A stretch of 64,000 bases of DNA, taken from NCBI GenBank assembly GCA_039636865.1, contig CP144172.1:1178001-1242000 (forward strand). The letters are read 5' to 3'. Positions 29,396 to 39,272 of the stretch are shown piece after piece. The notes below the pieces were generated by a model, which saw nothing but the letters and a program-made list of their open reading frames with translations, made no database searches and was not told the origin of the DNA. The stretch comes from Dermatophilaceae bacterium Sec6.4. Its GTDB lineage: Bacteria; Actinomycetota; Actinomycetes; Actinomycetales; Dermatophilaceae. Both the position numbers and the translations under genes were made by a program. Within the stretch, counting starts at the first letter, position 1. Every line of letters starts with the position of its first letter.

Positions 29396-30079
29396 TCAGG
29401 CGGGGACGAGAACGGTGTCGACGATGTAGACCGTGGCGTTCTTGGTCTGCACGTTGCCACAGATGATCTTGGCCTCAGCGCCACCCTTGACGGTCAGGTT
29501 CGGAACCGTTCCGCTGACGACATCAGCGGTCTTGTTCAGGGTCATGTGCGAGCCCACGATGGTGGTGGGGGTCAGACGCTCGCCGACCACGTGGTTGGTC
29601 AGGATCTTGGTCAGCAGTGCCTTGTCGCCGAGCACCTTGGCCAACGTCGCCTTGGGCAACTTCGCGAAGGCGGCGTTCGTCGGGGCGAAGACGGTCAGGG
29701 CCGGCGCGTTGTTCAGCGTGTCGACCAGGCCGGCCTTCTTGACGGCGGTGACCAGGGTCGAGAGCAGCGGGTTGTTCGAGGCAGCAGTCGCAACGGTGTC
29801 CTCGGTCATGCCACCGAACGAACCCTTACCGGTCTTCGGCACTGCCGAGCAGGCCGGACCGAAGGGCTTGGTGTCGGCTGCAGCAGCGGCGGTGCTGGAG
29901 CTCGTGGCCGGGGCCGAAGAACTTGAGCTCGAGGTTGCCGGTGCGCTGGACGATGATGACGAGGTGGCCGGGGCGGCCGAGGAGCTGGAGCCACCGGAGC
30001 CGCTGCTGCCGCAGGCGGTGAGGGCCAGGGCGCCCACCGCGGTCAGGGCAGCTGCTGAGGTGATGGAACGAGTCTTCAT
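29396..30079 (-). CDS. Fasciclin-domain lipoprotein (MPT83-like)
   Basis: 227 residues, ATG 30079 with AAGGAG at ideal spacing. Lipoprotein signal ending LTAC with lipid Cys at residue 23. A low-complexity Ser/Ala/Pro linker with SSSAPATSSS-type repeats spans about residues 24-65. A single FAS1 domain follows (TVATAASNNPLLSTLVTAVKKAGL, LTVFAPTNAAFAKLP, LTNHVVGERLT, VYIVDTVLVP). A surface adhesion or stress role is inferred from MPT83/MPT70. Preceded by a SigK-type promoter and a leader hairpin (30100-30117), and followed by sigK-rskA. Confidence 0.92.
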   Translation of the reverse strand: MKTRSITSAAALTAVGALALTACGSSGSGGSSSSAAPATSSSSSSAPATSSSSSSAPATSSSTAAAAADTKPFGPACSAVPKTGKGSFGGMTEDTVATAASNNPLLSTLVTAVKKAGLVDTLNNAPALTVFAPTNAAFAKLPKATLAKVLGDKALLTKILTNHVVGERLTPTTIVGSHMTLNKTADVVSGTVPNLTVKGGAEAKIICGNVQTKNATVYIVDTVLVPA

Positions 30080-30140
30080 GGGTTTCTCCTTGGTTGGTTC
30101 CCGCTGCTGTGAGCGGGTTTTCGAGCCGAAGTACACGAGT

Positions 30141-30168
30141 AGTTCGGAGGCCACCGAAAGGTGGATTG
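30141..30168 (-). promoter_or_regulatory. SigK-type promoter of the fasciclin gene
   Basis: Read on the minus strand: CAATCC (30168-30163), 15 bp, CCGAACT (30147-30141). This is two mismatches from the CCATCC-N15-CCGAATC element found exactly at 47531-47558. Predicted start is near 30134, giving a leader of about 55 nt that carries the hairpin CCCGCT/AGCGGG (30100-30117) and the Shine-Dalgarno. Confidence 0.6.
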
Positions 30169-30186
30169 GACCGGTTGAAACTATTT

Positions 30187-31944
30187 TCAGTCGACGCTGA
30201 AGAACAGGTTGACGATGCCGCTGGAGCCGTTGGGGAAGACGTCCTTACGGGTCGTGGACTGCAGAGAGTCCTTGCCGTAGACGATGCGAGCGCGAACCTG
30301 GTGCTGGCCCTTGGCCTTGGTGTCCCAGAGGTAGACCCACTGGCGCCAGTAATCGACATTGACGTCCGGACCCATGGTGGCGTCCTTCCAGGGGCCTTCG
30401 TCGATGCTGACCTGGACCTTGACGACGCCTTCGCCCTGCGCCCAGGCGATACCCCCGATGATCTGCTTGCCATCAGCGGTCTTTTTGCAACTGCCGAAGT
30501 TGCTGGGGGTGTCGATCCGCGCAGATGGCTTGATCGGCCCGTCTTTCGTCCAGCCGCGCTTGGTCCAATACGCCGTCTTCTGGTCGTAGTCGGTGACCGT
30601 CAATCTGGTCACCCATTTGGTGCAGCCGAGCATCCCGTACAGGCCGGGGGTGACCAGACGTGCGGGGAACCCGTGCGCCCTGGGAAGTGCCTTGCCGTTC
30701 ATGCCGATCGCGAGAAGGGCGTCGCGATCATCCAGCATCGCGCTCAACGGCGTGCTGATGGAGAAGCCTTCTGAGGACTCGCTGAACAGCTGTCGACCCT
30801 TCTTCTGCGGGTCTTTGATCCCGGCCATGTCGAGCAGGTCCTTGACACGTACTCCGAGCCAGGTGGCACCGCCGGCGTAGCTGCCGCCGGGTTCGTTGCT
30901 GATGCAGGTGAGTGAGATGTTGCGCTCGATGAGATCCATTTTGCTGATGTCGTCGTAGCTGAGCGTCAGCTTCTTGTCGACATCGCCGCCAATTTCCAGG
31001 CGCCACTCGTCCCGGTTGATGTTGGGCACGGTCAGCGAGGTATCGACGCGGTAGAACTTGTCGTTGGGGGTGCGCAGTGGGGTGATCTCCGGGTATTTTG
31101 CGGTGAGACCGACGGGGATCTGGGGAGCCTTTTTCTTTGCGGAAGGCAGCGCGAGCTTGACGGTGCTTGTGACAGCGCCGAGCTTTTGACCGACGACCCC
31201 GCTGGCCACGGCCAGCGCGGCGACCGCCCCGGAGCCGACCAGAAAGACACGTCGGGTGCTGGCCAGCGCCGGTTGCCGGCCATCGGCGGGTCGGCTCCGG
31301 GTGCGGACCCTGTCCACCAGGTTGCGGGTGTAGGCGTCGCCGGAGAGCCAGAAGAGGCCGAAGAGCGTGATGACGCCGACGACTGCGGTCGCGAGTGTCG
31401 GGACGATGTCGGAGCCGACGGCCGCCGGTCGGGTCATTGCTGCATATCCGGCGATGGCGACGAGGAAGAGTTCCAGGCCAAGGCCGGCAAGGAAGATCTT
31501 GCGTGCCAGTAGGCCCGCGAGCCCGGCCAGGATGAGCGCTCCGGCGGACACCGACAACAGCAGGACGAGTTTGTCGTTCGTGCCGAACTGCTTGATCGCG
31601 AAGTCCTTCAAACCGGTCGGCGTGCGGTCGATGACCGCTTCGCCTACCGCCAGAACGGGGGAGGCGGACGCGCGCTTGAACGATGCGACGAGGTGACCGA
31701 TCGCCATACCGAGACCTGCTGCGAGGATGCCGATGAGGACGGCACGCCAGCGGCTGACGATGCCGTTCGGGTTGTCGGGATGCAGGATGCGCTGCATCCG
31801 GGAGTTGCCCACCGAGTCACCGGAGGGGTGCACCGGTGTAGCGCCTGTCGGTGGGCTCGAGTGGTCTGAGGGTGTCGGGGAGCGGTCCTGGCCGGACCGG
31901 TCCTTGGAAATCGCGGACCGCAAACGGTCGAGGAAGTCACTCAT
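30187..31944 (-). CDS. Membrane-anchored molybdopterin-dependent oxidoreductase (sulfite-oxidase fold)
   Basis: 585 residues. The N-terminal half has about five membrane helices (GILAAGLGMAIGHLV, LLLSVSAGALILAGLAGLLA, IVPTLATAVVGVITLFGLFWL, then GAVAALAVASGVVG). A periplasmic molybdopterin domain follows: ISLTCISNEPGGSYAGGATWLGVRV (moco-ligand Cys) and ALPRAHGFPARLVTPGLYGMLGCTKWVTRLTV. A C-terminal Mo-co dimerisation Ig-like domain ends the protein. Substrate unknown; YedY-like repair of oxidised methionine and sulfite oxidation are both possible. A SigK-type promoter ends 6 nt before the ATG, implying a leaderless mRNA. Confidence 0.9.
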   Translation of the reverse strand: MSDFLDRLRSAISKDRSGQDRSPTPSDHSSPPTGATPVHPSGDSVGNSRMQRILHPDNPNGIVSRWRAVLIGILAAGLGMAIGHLVASFKRASASPVLAVGEAVIDRTPTGLKDFAIKQFGTNDKLVLLLSVSAGALILAGLAGLLARKIFLAGLGLELFLVAIAGYAAMTRPAAVGSDIVPTLATAVVGVITLFGLFWLSGDAYTRNLVDRVRTRSRPADGRQPALASTRRVFLVGSGAVAALAVASGVVGQKLGAVTSTVKLALPSAKKKAPQIPVGLTAKYPEITPLRTPNDKFYRVDTSLTVPNINRDEWRLEIGGDVDKKLTLSYDDISKMDLIERNISLTCISNEPGGSYAGGATWLGVRVKDLLDMAGIKDPQKKGRQLFSESSEGFSISTPLSAMLDDRDALLAIGMNGKALPRAHGFPARLVTPGLYGMLGCTKWVTRLTVTDYDQKTAYWTKRGWTKDGPIKPSARIDTPSNFGSCKKTADGKQIIGGIAWAQGEGVVKVQVSIDEGPWKDATMGPDVNVDYWRQWVYLWDTKAKGQHQVRARIVYGKDSLQSTTRKDVFPNGSSGIVNLFFSVD

Positions 31945-31950
31945 GGGAGA

Positions 31951-31978
31951 GATTCGGAGCGAACGGCCTGTTGGATGC
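31951..31978 (-). promoter_or_regulatory. SigK-type promoter of the molybdopterin oxidoreductase
   Basis: Minus strand: GCATCC (31978-31973), 15 bp, CCGAATC (31957-31951). One mismatch from CCATCC-N15-CCGAATC. The -10 ends 6 nt before ATG 31944 and there is no Shine-Dalgarno, so transcription would start at or next to the start codon. Confidence 0.65.
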
Positions 31979-32000
31979 TGGGGAGTGGACCGCGTAGCCT
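31971..32000 (+). promoter_or_regulatory. Candidate sigma-A promoter of ychF
   Basis: TTGGAT (31971-31976), 18 bp, TAGCCT (31995-32000). GTG 32010 follows 9 nt later, so the mRNA is probably leaderless. The -35 overlaps the -35 of the divergent SigK-type promoter, so the two polymerases would compete for the same site. Confidence 0.45.
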
Positions 32001-32009
32001 CTTGTCCCC

Positions 32010-33089
32010 GTGGCCCTTACCATCGGAATCGTAGGACTGCCCAACGTCGGCAAGTCCACCATGTTCAACGCGCTCACCAAGAACAATGTGCTCGCCGCGA
32101 ACTATCCCTTCGCAACGATCGAGCCGAATGTTGGCGTCGTGTCGTTGCCCGACGCCCGGCTCAAAGCGCTCGCTGAGGTGTTCGGCAGCAAGGCCATCAT
32201 CCCGGCGACGGTGTCGTTTGTGGATATTGCCGGCATCGTGAAGGGCGCCTCCGAGGGTGAGGGGCTGGGCAACAAGTTTCTTGCCAATATTCGCGAGGCC
32301 GACGCGATCTGTCAGGTCATCCGCGCGTTCGATGACGACGACGTTATTCACGTGGACGGTTCGATCTCGCCGGTGCGCGACAAGGAGATCATCGAGACCG
32401 AGTTGATCCTGGCCGACCTGGAGACCATCGACCGCGCGATCCCGCGTCTGGAAAAAGAGGTCAAGGGCAAGAAGGTCGAGAAAGCGGTGCTCGATGCCGC
32501 GGTACTGGCCAAAGAGACGCTCGACACCGGTGCGACGCTTTTCTCCCAGCGCGAGAAGCTGGACCTTGTATCAATCCGCGAGCTGGGCTTGCTGACCGCA
32601 AAGCCGTTCCTCTACGTGTTCAACGTCGACGAGGACCAGCTGACCGACACCGATTTCCAAGCCTCACTCCAGGAGCTGGTCGCGCCTGCCGAGGCGATCT
32701 TCCTCAACGCGAAGCTGGAGATGGAGGTGGCGGAGCTTGAGGACGACGAAGCAGCCGAGCTGCTGGAGTCGGTCGGGATCACCGAACGTGGTCTCGACCA
32801 GCTGGCACACAAGGGTTTCCACACTCTCGGGCTGCAGACCTACCTGACGGCCGGGCCCAAGGAAACGCGCGCTTGGACGATCCCTGTCGGCGCGACAGCG
32901 CCGCAGGCCGCGGGCGTCATCCACTCCGATTTCCAGAAGGGCTTCATCAAGGCCGAGGTCATTTCCTTCGATGACATGGTGCAGCTGCGTTCCATCGCCG
33001 AATGCCGCTCGCACGGCAAGGCCCGCATGGAGGGCAAGGACTACGTCATGGCCGACGGCGACGTCGTCGAGTTCCGCTTCAACGTCTGA
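32010..33089 (+). CDS. ychF: Redox-regulated ATPase YchF (Obg family)
   Basis: 359 residues. P-loop [16 protein letters not shown]3 [18 protein letters not shown], and NVDE in place of the usual NKxD, which explains the ATP preference of the family. A coiled-coil arm lies in the middle and a C-terminal TGS domain ([29 protein letters not shown]) at the end. Ribosome-associated, involved in stress responses. GTG start without Shine-Dalgarno. Confidence 0.96.
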   Translation: MALTIGIVGLPNVGKSTMFNALTKNNVLAANYPFATIEPNVGVVSLPDARLKALAEVFGSKAIIPATVSFVDIAGIVKGASEGEGLGNKFLANIREADAICQVIRAFDDDDVIHVDGSISPVRDKEIIETELILADLETIDRAIPRLEKEVKGKKVEKAVLDAAVLAKETLDTGATLFSQREKLDLVSIRELGLLTAKPFLYVFNVDEDQLTDTDFQASLQELVAPAEAIFLNAKLEMEVAELEDDEAAELLESVGITERGLDQLAHKGFHTLGLQTYLTAGPKETRAWTIPVGATAPQAAGVIHSDFQKGFIKAEVISFDDMVQLRSIAECRSHGKARMEGKDYVMADGDVVEFRFNV

Positions 33090-33268
33090 ACCGCCGCGTT
33101 TCCGCACGTCAGAAGGGGTACAGACCCTCCCAGTCCGCGGGAAAATCAGCGGTAGGGGGATCAGGCGGTGCCAGACGCCAACTCTGGCCCGGTGCTACCC
33201 GTTGATACTGGTGAGATCAGTGGCCCGTTGGCGGCGGGTTGTCGCACTCCGACTTCCCGTGTGCGCAG

Positions 33269-33277
33269 TGCTAGCAT
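33269..33277 (+). promoter_or_regulatory. Extended -10 and palindrome of the toxin-antitoxin operon
   Basis: TGCTAGCAT combines an extended -10 (TGN-TAGCAT) with the 8-bp palindrome TGCTAGCA (33269-33276). It stands 19 bp before the antitoxin GTG, which has AGGAGG. A site where the antitoxin could autorepress is the natural reading. Confidence 0.4.
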
Positions 33278-33295
33278 TGCTGTCAGGAGGTCCAG

Positions 33296-33532
33296 GTGAG
33301 CACTCTTACGATCAGGCAACTGGATGAGCGCACCCACGCCCGGCTTCGAGGGCGAGCGGCCGAGCATGGCCGCTCGGTGGAGGCAGAGGTTCGAGCGATT
33401 CTGGACGCTGTTGTGAACCGTCCCGAGCGCAACTTCCTCCTGTCCCTGCACGAATCCATGGCAGAGGTCGGTGGGATCGACCTCGAGGTGTCTGAGCGGA
33501 CCGATCAGCCTCGCACGGTCGACCTGTCGTGA
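33296..33532 (+). CDS. FitA/VapB-like antitoxin
   Basis: 78 residues, GTG start with AGGAGG 5 nt upstream. The ribbon-helix-helix TLTIRQLDERTHARLRGRAAEHGRSVEAEVRAIL is typical of FitA-type antitoxins. The C-terminal ~30 residues would wrap the toxin. Overlaps the toxin start by 4 nt. Confidence 0.9.
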   Translation: MSTLTIRQLDERTHARLRGRAAEHGRSVEAEVRAILDAVVNRPERNFLLSLHESMAEVGGIDLEVSERTDQPRTVDLS

Positions 33533-33945
33533 TCATCGCTGACACCAACGTCGTGTCAGAGTTCATGCGGGACACACCTGACCCCGTCGTACTTGCTTGG
33601 GCGCAGTCGATCGATGCATCGGACCTGACCATTTGCGTGGTGACGGTTGAGGAGATCGAGCGTGGGCTGGGGAGGCTTGCCGATGGGCGACGCCGCCGGG
33701 ACTTGGAGCAGCGGTGGGCCCGACTGTTGGACACCTTCGCCGAGTCCGTCGTTGCTTATGACTTGCCCGCTGCCCGCGAGACTGCCGTCGTATTGGTGGC
33801 GGCCGAATCATCTGGTCGCCCGATGGCCCTGGCCGATGCTCAGATCGCTGGGATCTGTCTCGCACATGGCCATGAACTGGCAACTCGCAACATGAAGGAC
33901 TTCTCCAACACCGCTGGTCTGACGGCCATCGACCCGTTCGGGTAG
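33529..33945 (+). CDS. PIN-domain toxin (VapC/FitB family)
   Basis: 138 residues, GTG start overlapping the antitoxin stop (GTGA). Acidic PIN residues are in IIADTNVVSE (D4), the VEEIERGL glutamate, and ALADAQIAGICLAHGHELATRNMKDF (two Asp). Likely a metal-dependent RNase neutralised by the preceding protein. No other toxin-antitoxin pair is seen nearby. Confidence 0.92.
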   Translation: MIIADTNVVSEFMRDTPDPVVLAWAQSIDASDLTICVVTVEEIERGLGRLADGRRRRDLEQRWARLLDTFAESVVAYDLPAARETAVVLVAAESSGRPMALADAQIAGICLAHGHELATRNMKDFSNTAGLTAIDPFG

Positions 33946-34196
33946 AAAGCAGCCAGTGGCGCTGCAGGCGGCTGAGTGACCCGTATTCGAGATCGGCTGG
34001 CGGGGGAGCGCAACTCCAGGGCCGTCGGAGGCCACAGCCACGGCATGGAGCGACGGTGATCGGTGCGCTGTTCCAACATGGCCCGCCGAAGGCACTGTCC
34101 GTTCGGCATTGCCCGCGAGCCGCCCGCAACCTCGTCGTTCCACACGTCGCTGCGGGTGGAGACAGGGCCCGGTGTTTCACCCACTACCGTTGTCAG

Positions 34197-35945
<1,749 letters not shown>

Positions 35946-36037
35946 CGCTGTCCTGCGAAGACCGGGCGGTTCGCACGCCCTGTCAGCAGCGCTGACCGGG
36001 CCGGCCCCACCAGCGCATCGGCCCCGACGGGATCGGC

Positions 36038-36418
36038 GTGCGGGACCGGCGGATCTCAGAAGTCTCGCTGATCGCCTTATCGCCCGTGCATCGATGGCAC
36101 GAGGCTGTCACGGGGGCTCATCGATTCTGGGGAGCGACGAGGGTCGCTGATCGTCAGTCAAAGATGAACGAGAGCGTGCGCGGTCGCACGGTAACGATCG
36201 TGGAGCATCGGCCGCCGTGGCATCCGGCGTTGGGCCCGGAGTGGACGGACAGTCCGCAGGCTCGGATGAAGTATGACGACCACACCAAGGGCTGGACCTT
36301 GTACTGGTTCGACCGGAACTCCCGGGCCCATATTTACGACTTGCTCGAGCCGGATCAGCCGATCGAGCGGCTGTTAGCTGAGTACGCCGACGACCCAACC
36401 TGCATCTTCAAGGGCTGA
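36038..36418 (+). CDS. DUF3024 protein with a divergent or decayed N-terminus
   Basis: The last ~80 residues are a clean DUF3024 match: VRGRTVTIVEHRPPWHP, GPEWTDSP, WTLYWFDRNSRAHIYDLL and the end DPTCIFKG. Family members normally begin with a helical RWC-type segment about 35 residues earlier. Here the upstream frame (RWHEAVTGAHRFWG) resembles it only weakly. GTG 36038 or ATG 36163 could start translation. Either a truncated gene or a highly diverged one; function of the family is unknown. Confidence 0.6.
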   Translation: MRDRRISEVSLIALSPVHRWHEAVTGAHRFWGATRVADRQSKMNESVRGRTVTIVEHRPPWHPALGPEWTDSPQARMKYDDHTKGWTLYWFDRNSRAHIYDLLEPDQPIERLLAEYADDPTCIFKG

Positions 36419-36736
36419 CTCGGCCGGCTTTCCACCGCCGCCTCAGACCTGAGGGCGCTCGCTCGTTCTGCAGCGTGGCGTAGCCCGGGCACGCGGTTGA
36501 GCGGCCTGTCGCGGGCGGAAAGCTCTAGTGCTGGGACAAGATCGACGCTACGGTGCGGATCTTCGACGCCGAGACGTGTACGGACTTACGTAGGCCGACC
36601 AGAACCAGTAGATAATCGAGCTGTCACGCCATCCTGGCGGGAACGCGTTTTCGCTGAACGACCTCAGTTCGCGTCGTGCCGACAACGCGTAGTCGACCAC
36701 CGGATTCATGTTGTCAGAAGATGGAGCGGAGCAGTC
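36419..36736. other. Gap without a recognisable gene
   Basis: About 318 bp. One stretch at about 36534-36580 reads CWDKIDATVRIFDAETC in one frame and ends in stops on both sides. It looks like a coding remnant, but I cannot place it. No tRNA, hairpin array or promoter of quality was seen, apart from the CGGAG ahead of the tautomerase. Confidence 0.4.
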
Positions 36737-37126
36737 ATGCCACTGGTACGAATCGACCTCATCGAAGGTCGCACCGATGAGCAGGTCAGGACGCTAGCCG
36801 ACACCGTCCAGGATGTGATGGTCGATGTGTTCGCCGCTCCTGAGCGGGACCGCTACCAGGTCATTCACGAACACCGACGTGGCCGAATCATCGCCCAGGA
36901 CACCGGCCTCGGATTCGAACGCACCGATGGTGTCGTGATGATCCAGGTGACGCAGCAAGGCAGGGACGAGGCACAGAAACAGGCTCTTTACGCCAGACTG
37001 GCCGACCGGCTGGAGTCCGAGGCGGGGGTACGCCCCGAGGATCTCATCGTGTCGATAGTCGCAAACACCACAGCTGACTGGTCGTTTGGCATGGGACGGG
37101 CGCAGTTCCTCCAGGGTGATCTTTAG
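36737..37126 (+). CDS. Tautomerase superfamily protein
   Basis: 129 residues. Begins MPLVRIDLIEGRT, so Pro becomes the N-terminal catalytic base after Met removal. The middle has RYQVIHEHRRGRII and MIQVTQQGRDEAQKQALYARL, and it ends NTTADWSFGMGRAQFL, as in the ~130-residue tautomerase_2 group. ATG 36737 with CGGAG 5 nt upstream. Substrate unknown (4-oxalocrotonate tautomerase-like). Confidence 0.88.
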   Translation: MPLVRIDLIEGRTDEQVRTLADTVQDVMVDVFAAPERDRYQVIHEHRRGRIIAQDTGLGFERTDGVVMIQVTQQGRDEAQKQALYARLADRLESEAGVRPEDLIVSIVANTTADWSFGMGRAQFLQGDL

Positions 37127-37312
37127 CCCGCCTGTCCATACGACCGACGCACGTTCTGCGCCTAGCGGCTGGTGCGATGTACCTCTGGGAGGCTCACAAG
37201 GCGTCGCTTTCGGCATCCTCTGCGTTACGCCGAACCGCAGCGGCCAGCCGGGAAAGTGTTCGATGCGCTGGAATCACCCTCTCGCTCCTCGCCGGGGGCT
37301 AGCGTCTGTTCC

Positions 37313-38203
37313 ATGCTTAAAGACGTACGCCAGCTCATTGACCTCCTCGACATCGAGGGCCACACCATCGGCGAGGACTACGACGACGATCCGATCCTGC
37401 TGGGTCCGGACGGGCGAGCCGTCGATACCTGGCGGCAGAACTATCCCTACCCGGACCGCATGGACCGCGACGAGTACGACGAGGTCAAGTACGCCCTGCA
37501 GGTGGAATTGTTGAAGTTTCAGAACTGGGCTGCTGAGAACCAGAGCAAGCACGTCATTCTTTTCGAGGGTCGGGACGCTGCGGGCAAGGGTGGGACGATC
37601 AAGCGGTTCATGGAGCACTTGAACCCGCGGTACGCCCGAACTGTCGCGCTGACCAAGCCGAGCGATCGTGAGCAGAACCAGTGGTATTTCCAGCGGTACG
37701 TGCAGCATCTTCCGACGGCTGGCGAGATGGTGCTGTTCGACCGGTCCTGGTACAACCGTGCCGGCGTCGAGCGGGTGATGGGATTCGCCACGGCTCCCGA
37801 GTACCAGCAGTTCATGGCCCAGGTGCCTCTGTTCGAGCGGATGCTGGTCGACAGCGGTATTTCTCTGACCAAGTTCTGGTTCTCGGTGACCCAGTCCGAA
37901 CAGCGGACGCGGTTCATCATCCGCCAGGTTGATCCGGTCCGACAGTGGAAGCTCTCGCCGATCGACTTGAAGTCCTTGAGCAAGTGGGAGGACTACACCG
38001 AGGCCAAGGAGGAGATGATCCGGGAAACCGACACGGACTGGGCTCCATGGACGACCGTCAAGAGCAACGACAAGAAGCGCGCGCGGGTCAATGCGATGCG
38101 CTATTTCCTGTCCCGATTCGACTACGAGGGACGGGATGACGCTCTCGTGGGCGAACCGGACCCGAAGATCGTCCAGCGCGGCATCGAAGCGGTCGGGGAC
38201 TGA
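37313..38203 (+). CDS. ppk2: Polyphosphate kinase 2
   Basis: 296 residues from ATG 37313, normal for a single-domain PPK2. Walker A GRDAAGKGGTIKRF, lid and Walker B LFDRSWYNRAGVERVMGF, and the C-terminal YFLSRFDYEG. Transfers phosphate between polyphosphate and nucleotides; class and nucleotide preference cannot be set by eye. TAGCGT (37300-37305) lies 7 nt before the ATG and there is no Shine-Dalgarno, so it is probably leaderless. Two palindromic repeats follow the stop. Confidence 0.94.
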   Translation: MLKDVRQLIDLLDIEGHTIGEDYDDDPILLGPDGRAVDTWRQNYPYPDRMDRDEYDEVKYALQVELLKFQNWAAENQSKHVILFEGRDAAGKGGTIKRFMEHLNPRYARTVALTKPSDREQNQWYFQRYVQHLPTAGEMVLFDRSWYNRAGVERVMGFATAPEYQQFMAQVPLFERMLVDSGISLTKFWFSVTQSEQRTRFIIRQVDPVRQWKLSPIDLKSLSKWEDYTEAKEEMIRETDTDWAPWTTVKSNDKKRARVNAMRYFLSRFDYEGRDDALVGEPDPKIVQRGIEAVGD

Positions 38204-38231
38204 CCCCGATCCAGCAGTGAGGTCCGGTGCT

Positions 38232-38315
38232 CCCCGTTTGGGTCGCCGGCGACCAGAAAAGCGTGGGGTGGACCGGATCGGTCCGCGTTTGCGTCGCTGG
38301 CGACGGAAACGTGCG
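38232..38315. repeat. 51-bp-period palindromic repeat, locus A (2 units)
   Basis: Unit 1 is centred on GGTCGCCGGCGACC (38241-38254), inside CCCC-GTTTG ... AAAAGCGTGGGG. Unit 2 (38284-38315) is CGCGTTTGCGTCGC-TG-GCGACGGAAACGTGCG. The two centres (38247.5 and 38298.5) are exactly 51 bp apart. It lies between the ppk2 stop and the end of the convergent SnoaL-like gene. Confidence 0.8.
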
Positions 38316-38361
38316 CCGCCGGCTGCGCAACTGTGTCGAGTTGGCCTAGGGGGTTCGGTGT

Positions 38362-38817
38362 TCACGGTGATGTTCGTGCGGGTGCCGGGAAGGCGCCGAG
38401 TTGCACCAGTAGTCCGAGGTCGTCCCGGCAGGCCCAGTGTTCGGCAATCATCCCGTCGCTGACCCGGAACAGATGCATGAAGGTCCAGACAATCGGCGTG
38501 CCGGTTGCGGGAACGCCGAGCAGCAGCGGGGACGTCGACGCCGTGTGGGTCCCGACCAGATCAAGGTGGACCGACACCAGATCTGCCGAAGCGACCACAT
38601 GATGGATGACAATGTCCGGCTGACCAAGGTCATGTTCGAGAACGAGCGCAGTCTGTCGTAAACCTGCCCGTCCCTGGGGCGTCGCAGCATGCTGGATCAA
38701 GTCCTCGGCCACCAGGTCGAAGGCCGTTTCTTCACGTCGACCAACGCGAGCGAAGTACTCCTCGACAACTGCCTGTGGGTCAGCAATCTGTGATGTGAAC
38801 CTGGTGTGAGACGTCAT
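38362..38817 (-). CDS. SnoaL-like/NTF2-fold ester cyclase family protein
   Basis: 151 residues from ATG 38817. The NTF2-like fold of SnoaL polyketide cyclase relatives is suggested by VVEEYFARVGRREETAFDLVAEDLIQHAA, MHLFRVSDGMIAEHWACRDDLGLLVQLG and the central strands. The HWACRDDLG end is typical. Enzymatic role unknown; such stand-alone proteins are often hydrolases or isomerases. No neighbour suggests a pathway. Confidence 0.8.
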   Translation of the reverse strand: MTSHTRFTSQIADPQAVVEEYFARVGRREETAFDLVAEDLIQHAATPQGRAGLRQTALVLEHDLGQPDIVIHHVVASADLVSVHLDLVGTHTASTSPLLLGVPATGTPIVWTFMHLFRVSDGMIAEHWACRDDLGLLVQLGAFPAPARTSP

Positions 38818-38981
38818 TGCGTCATCTCTTCCGTCGGTCGGCAGACGCCTCACTCGGCGCCCGACCACAATCATCGAGGGGACGCTCATCAGTGACAGCC
38901 CCGATTCGCCCTGGACGATGCCGGGCTTCTTTCAGTGCCAGCGCTCACGTGGCCAGGGGCTCGCAAACCTAGTTTCGATGT

Positions 38982-39272
38982 ATGACAACGACACCGAGAC
39001 GAATCGCCGTTATGGGTGCGGGCCTGATCATCGCGGGACTGATGACCGGGTGCGGATGCCCGCTCGGCACGGTGTCCGATGCTCGGCTGCCGTCGCCTAC
39101 ACCGGGTGTCATGCCTTCGCCGGCCACCACACCCCTGAGCATTCGGTCGGCGACCCAGTCCACGTCCGACGGCGTTCTGCGAATATCAACGCCATCCGAG
39201 CGCACGGGACGCTACGTTCTTGGGACTACGAACGTCCCCGCGTCCGTAACCACCACGATCGCCGTCCCGTGA
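38982..39272 (+). CDS. Small putative lipoprotein, first gene of the signalling operon
   Basis: 96 residues. Basic start MTTTPRRIAV, hydrophobic GAGLIIAGL, then MTGC with Cys24 as possible lipid anchor. The mature part is Pro/Ser/Thr-rich and ends in a strand-rich stretch (GRYVLGTTNVPASVTTTIAVP). No family recognised. TAGTTT (38970-38975) stands 6 nt before ATG 38982, suggesting a leaderless start. Its stop overlaps GTG 39269 of the kinase gene, so it probably acts with the kinase, perhaps as its extracytoplasmic partner (inference). Confidence 0.6.
   Translation: MTTTPRRIAVMGAGLIIAGLMTGCGCPLGTVSDARLPSPTPGVMPSPATTPLSIRSATQSTSDGVLRISTPSERTGRYVLGTTNVPASVTTTIAVP

Noticed and set aside
36534..36590. 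Possible transposase or other gene remnant (DKIDATVRIFDAETC)
   Set aside because: Too short, bounded by stops, and not matched to any family from memory; recorded only as part of the gap.
38088..38330. Repeated peptides SPATQT encoded in frames over the palindromic repeats at 38 kb, 44 kb and 61 kb
   Set aside because: The peptide repetition is a by-product of the 51-bp (17-codon) repeat. None of these frames has a ribosome site or a family match.
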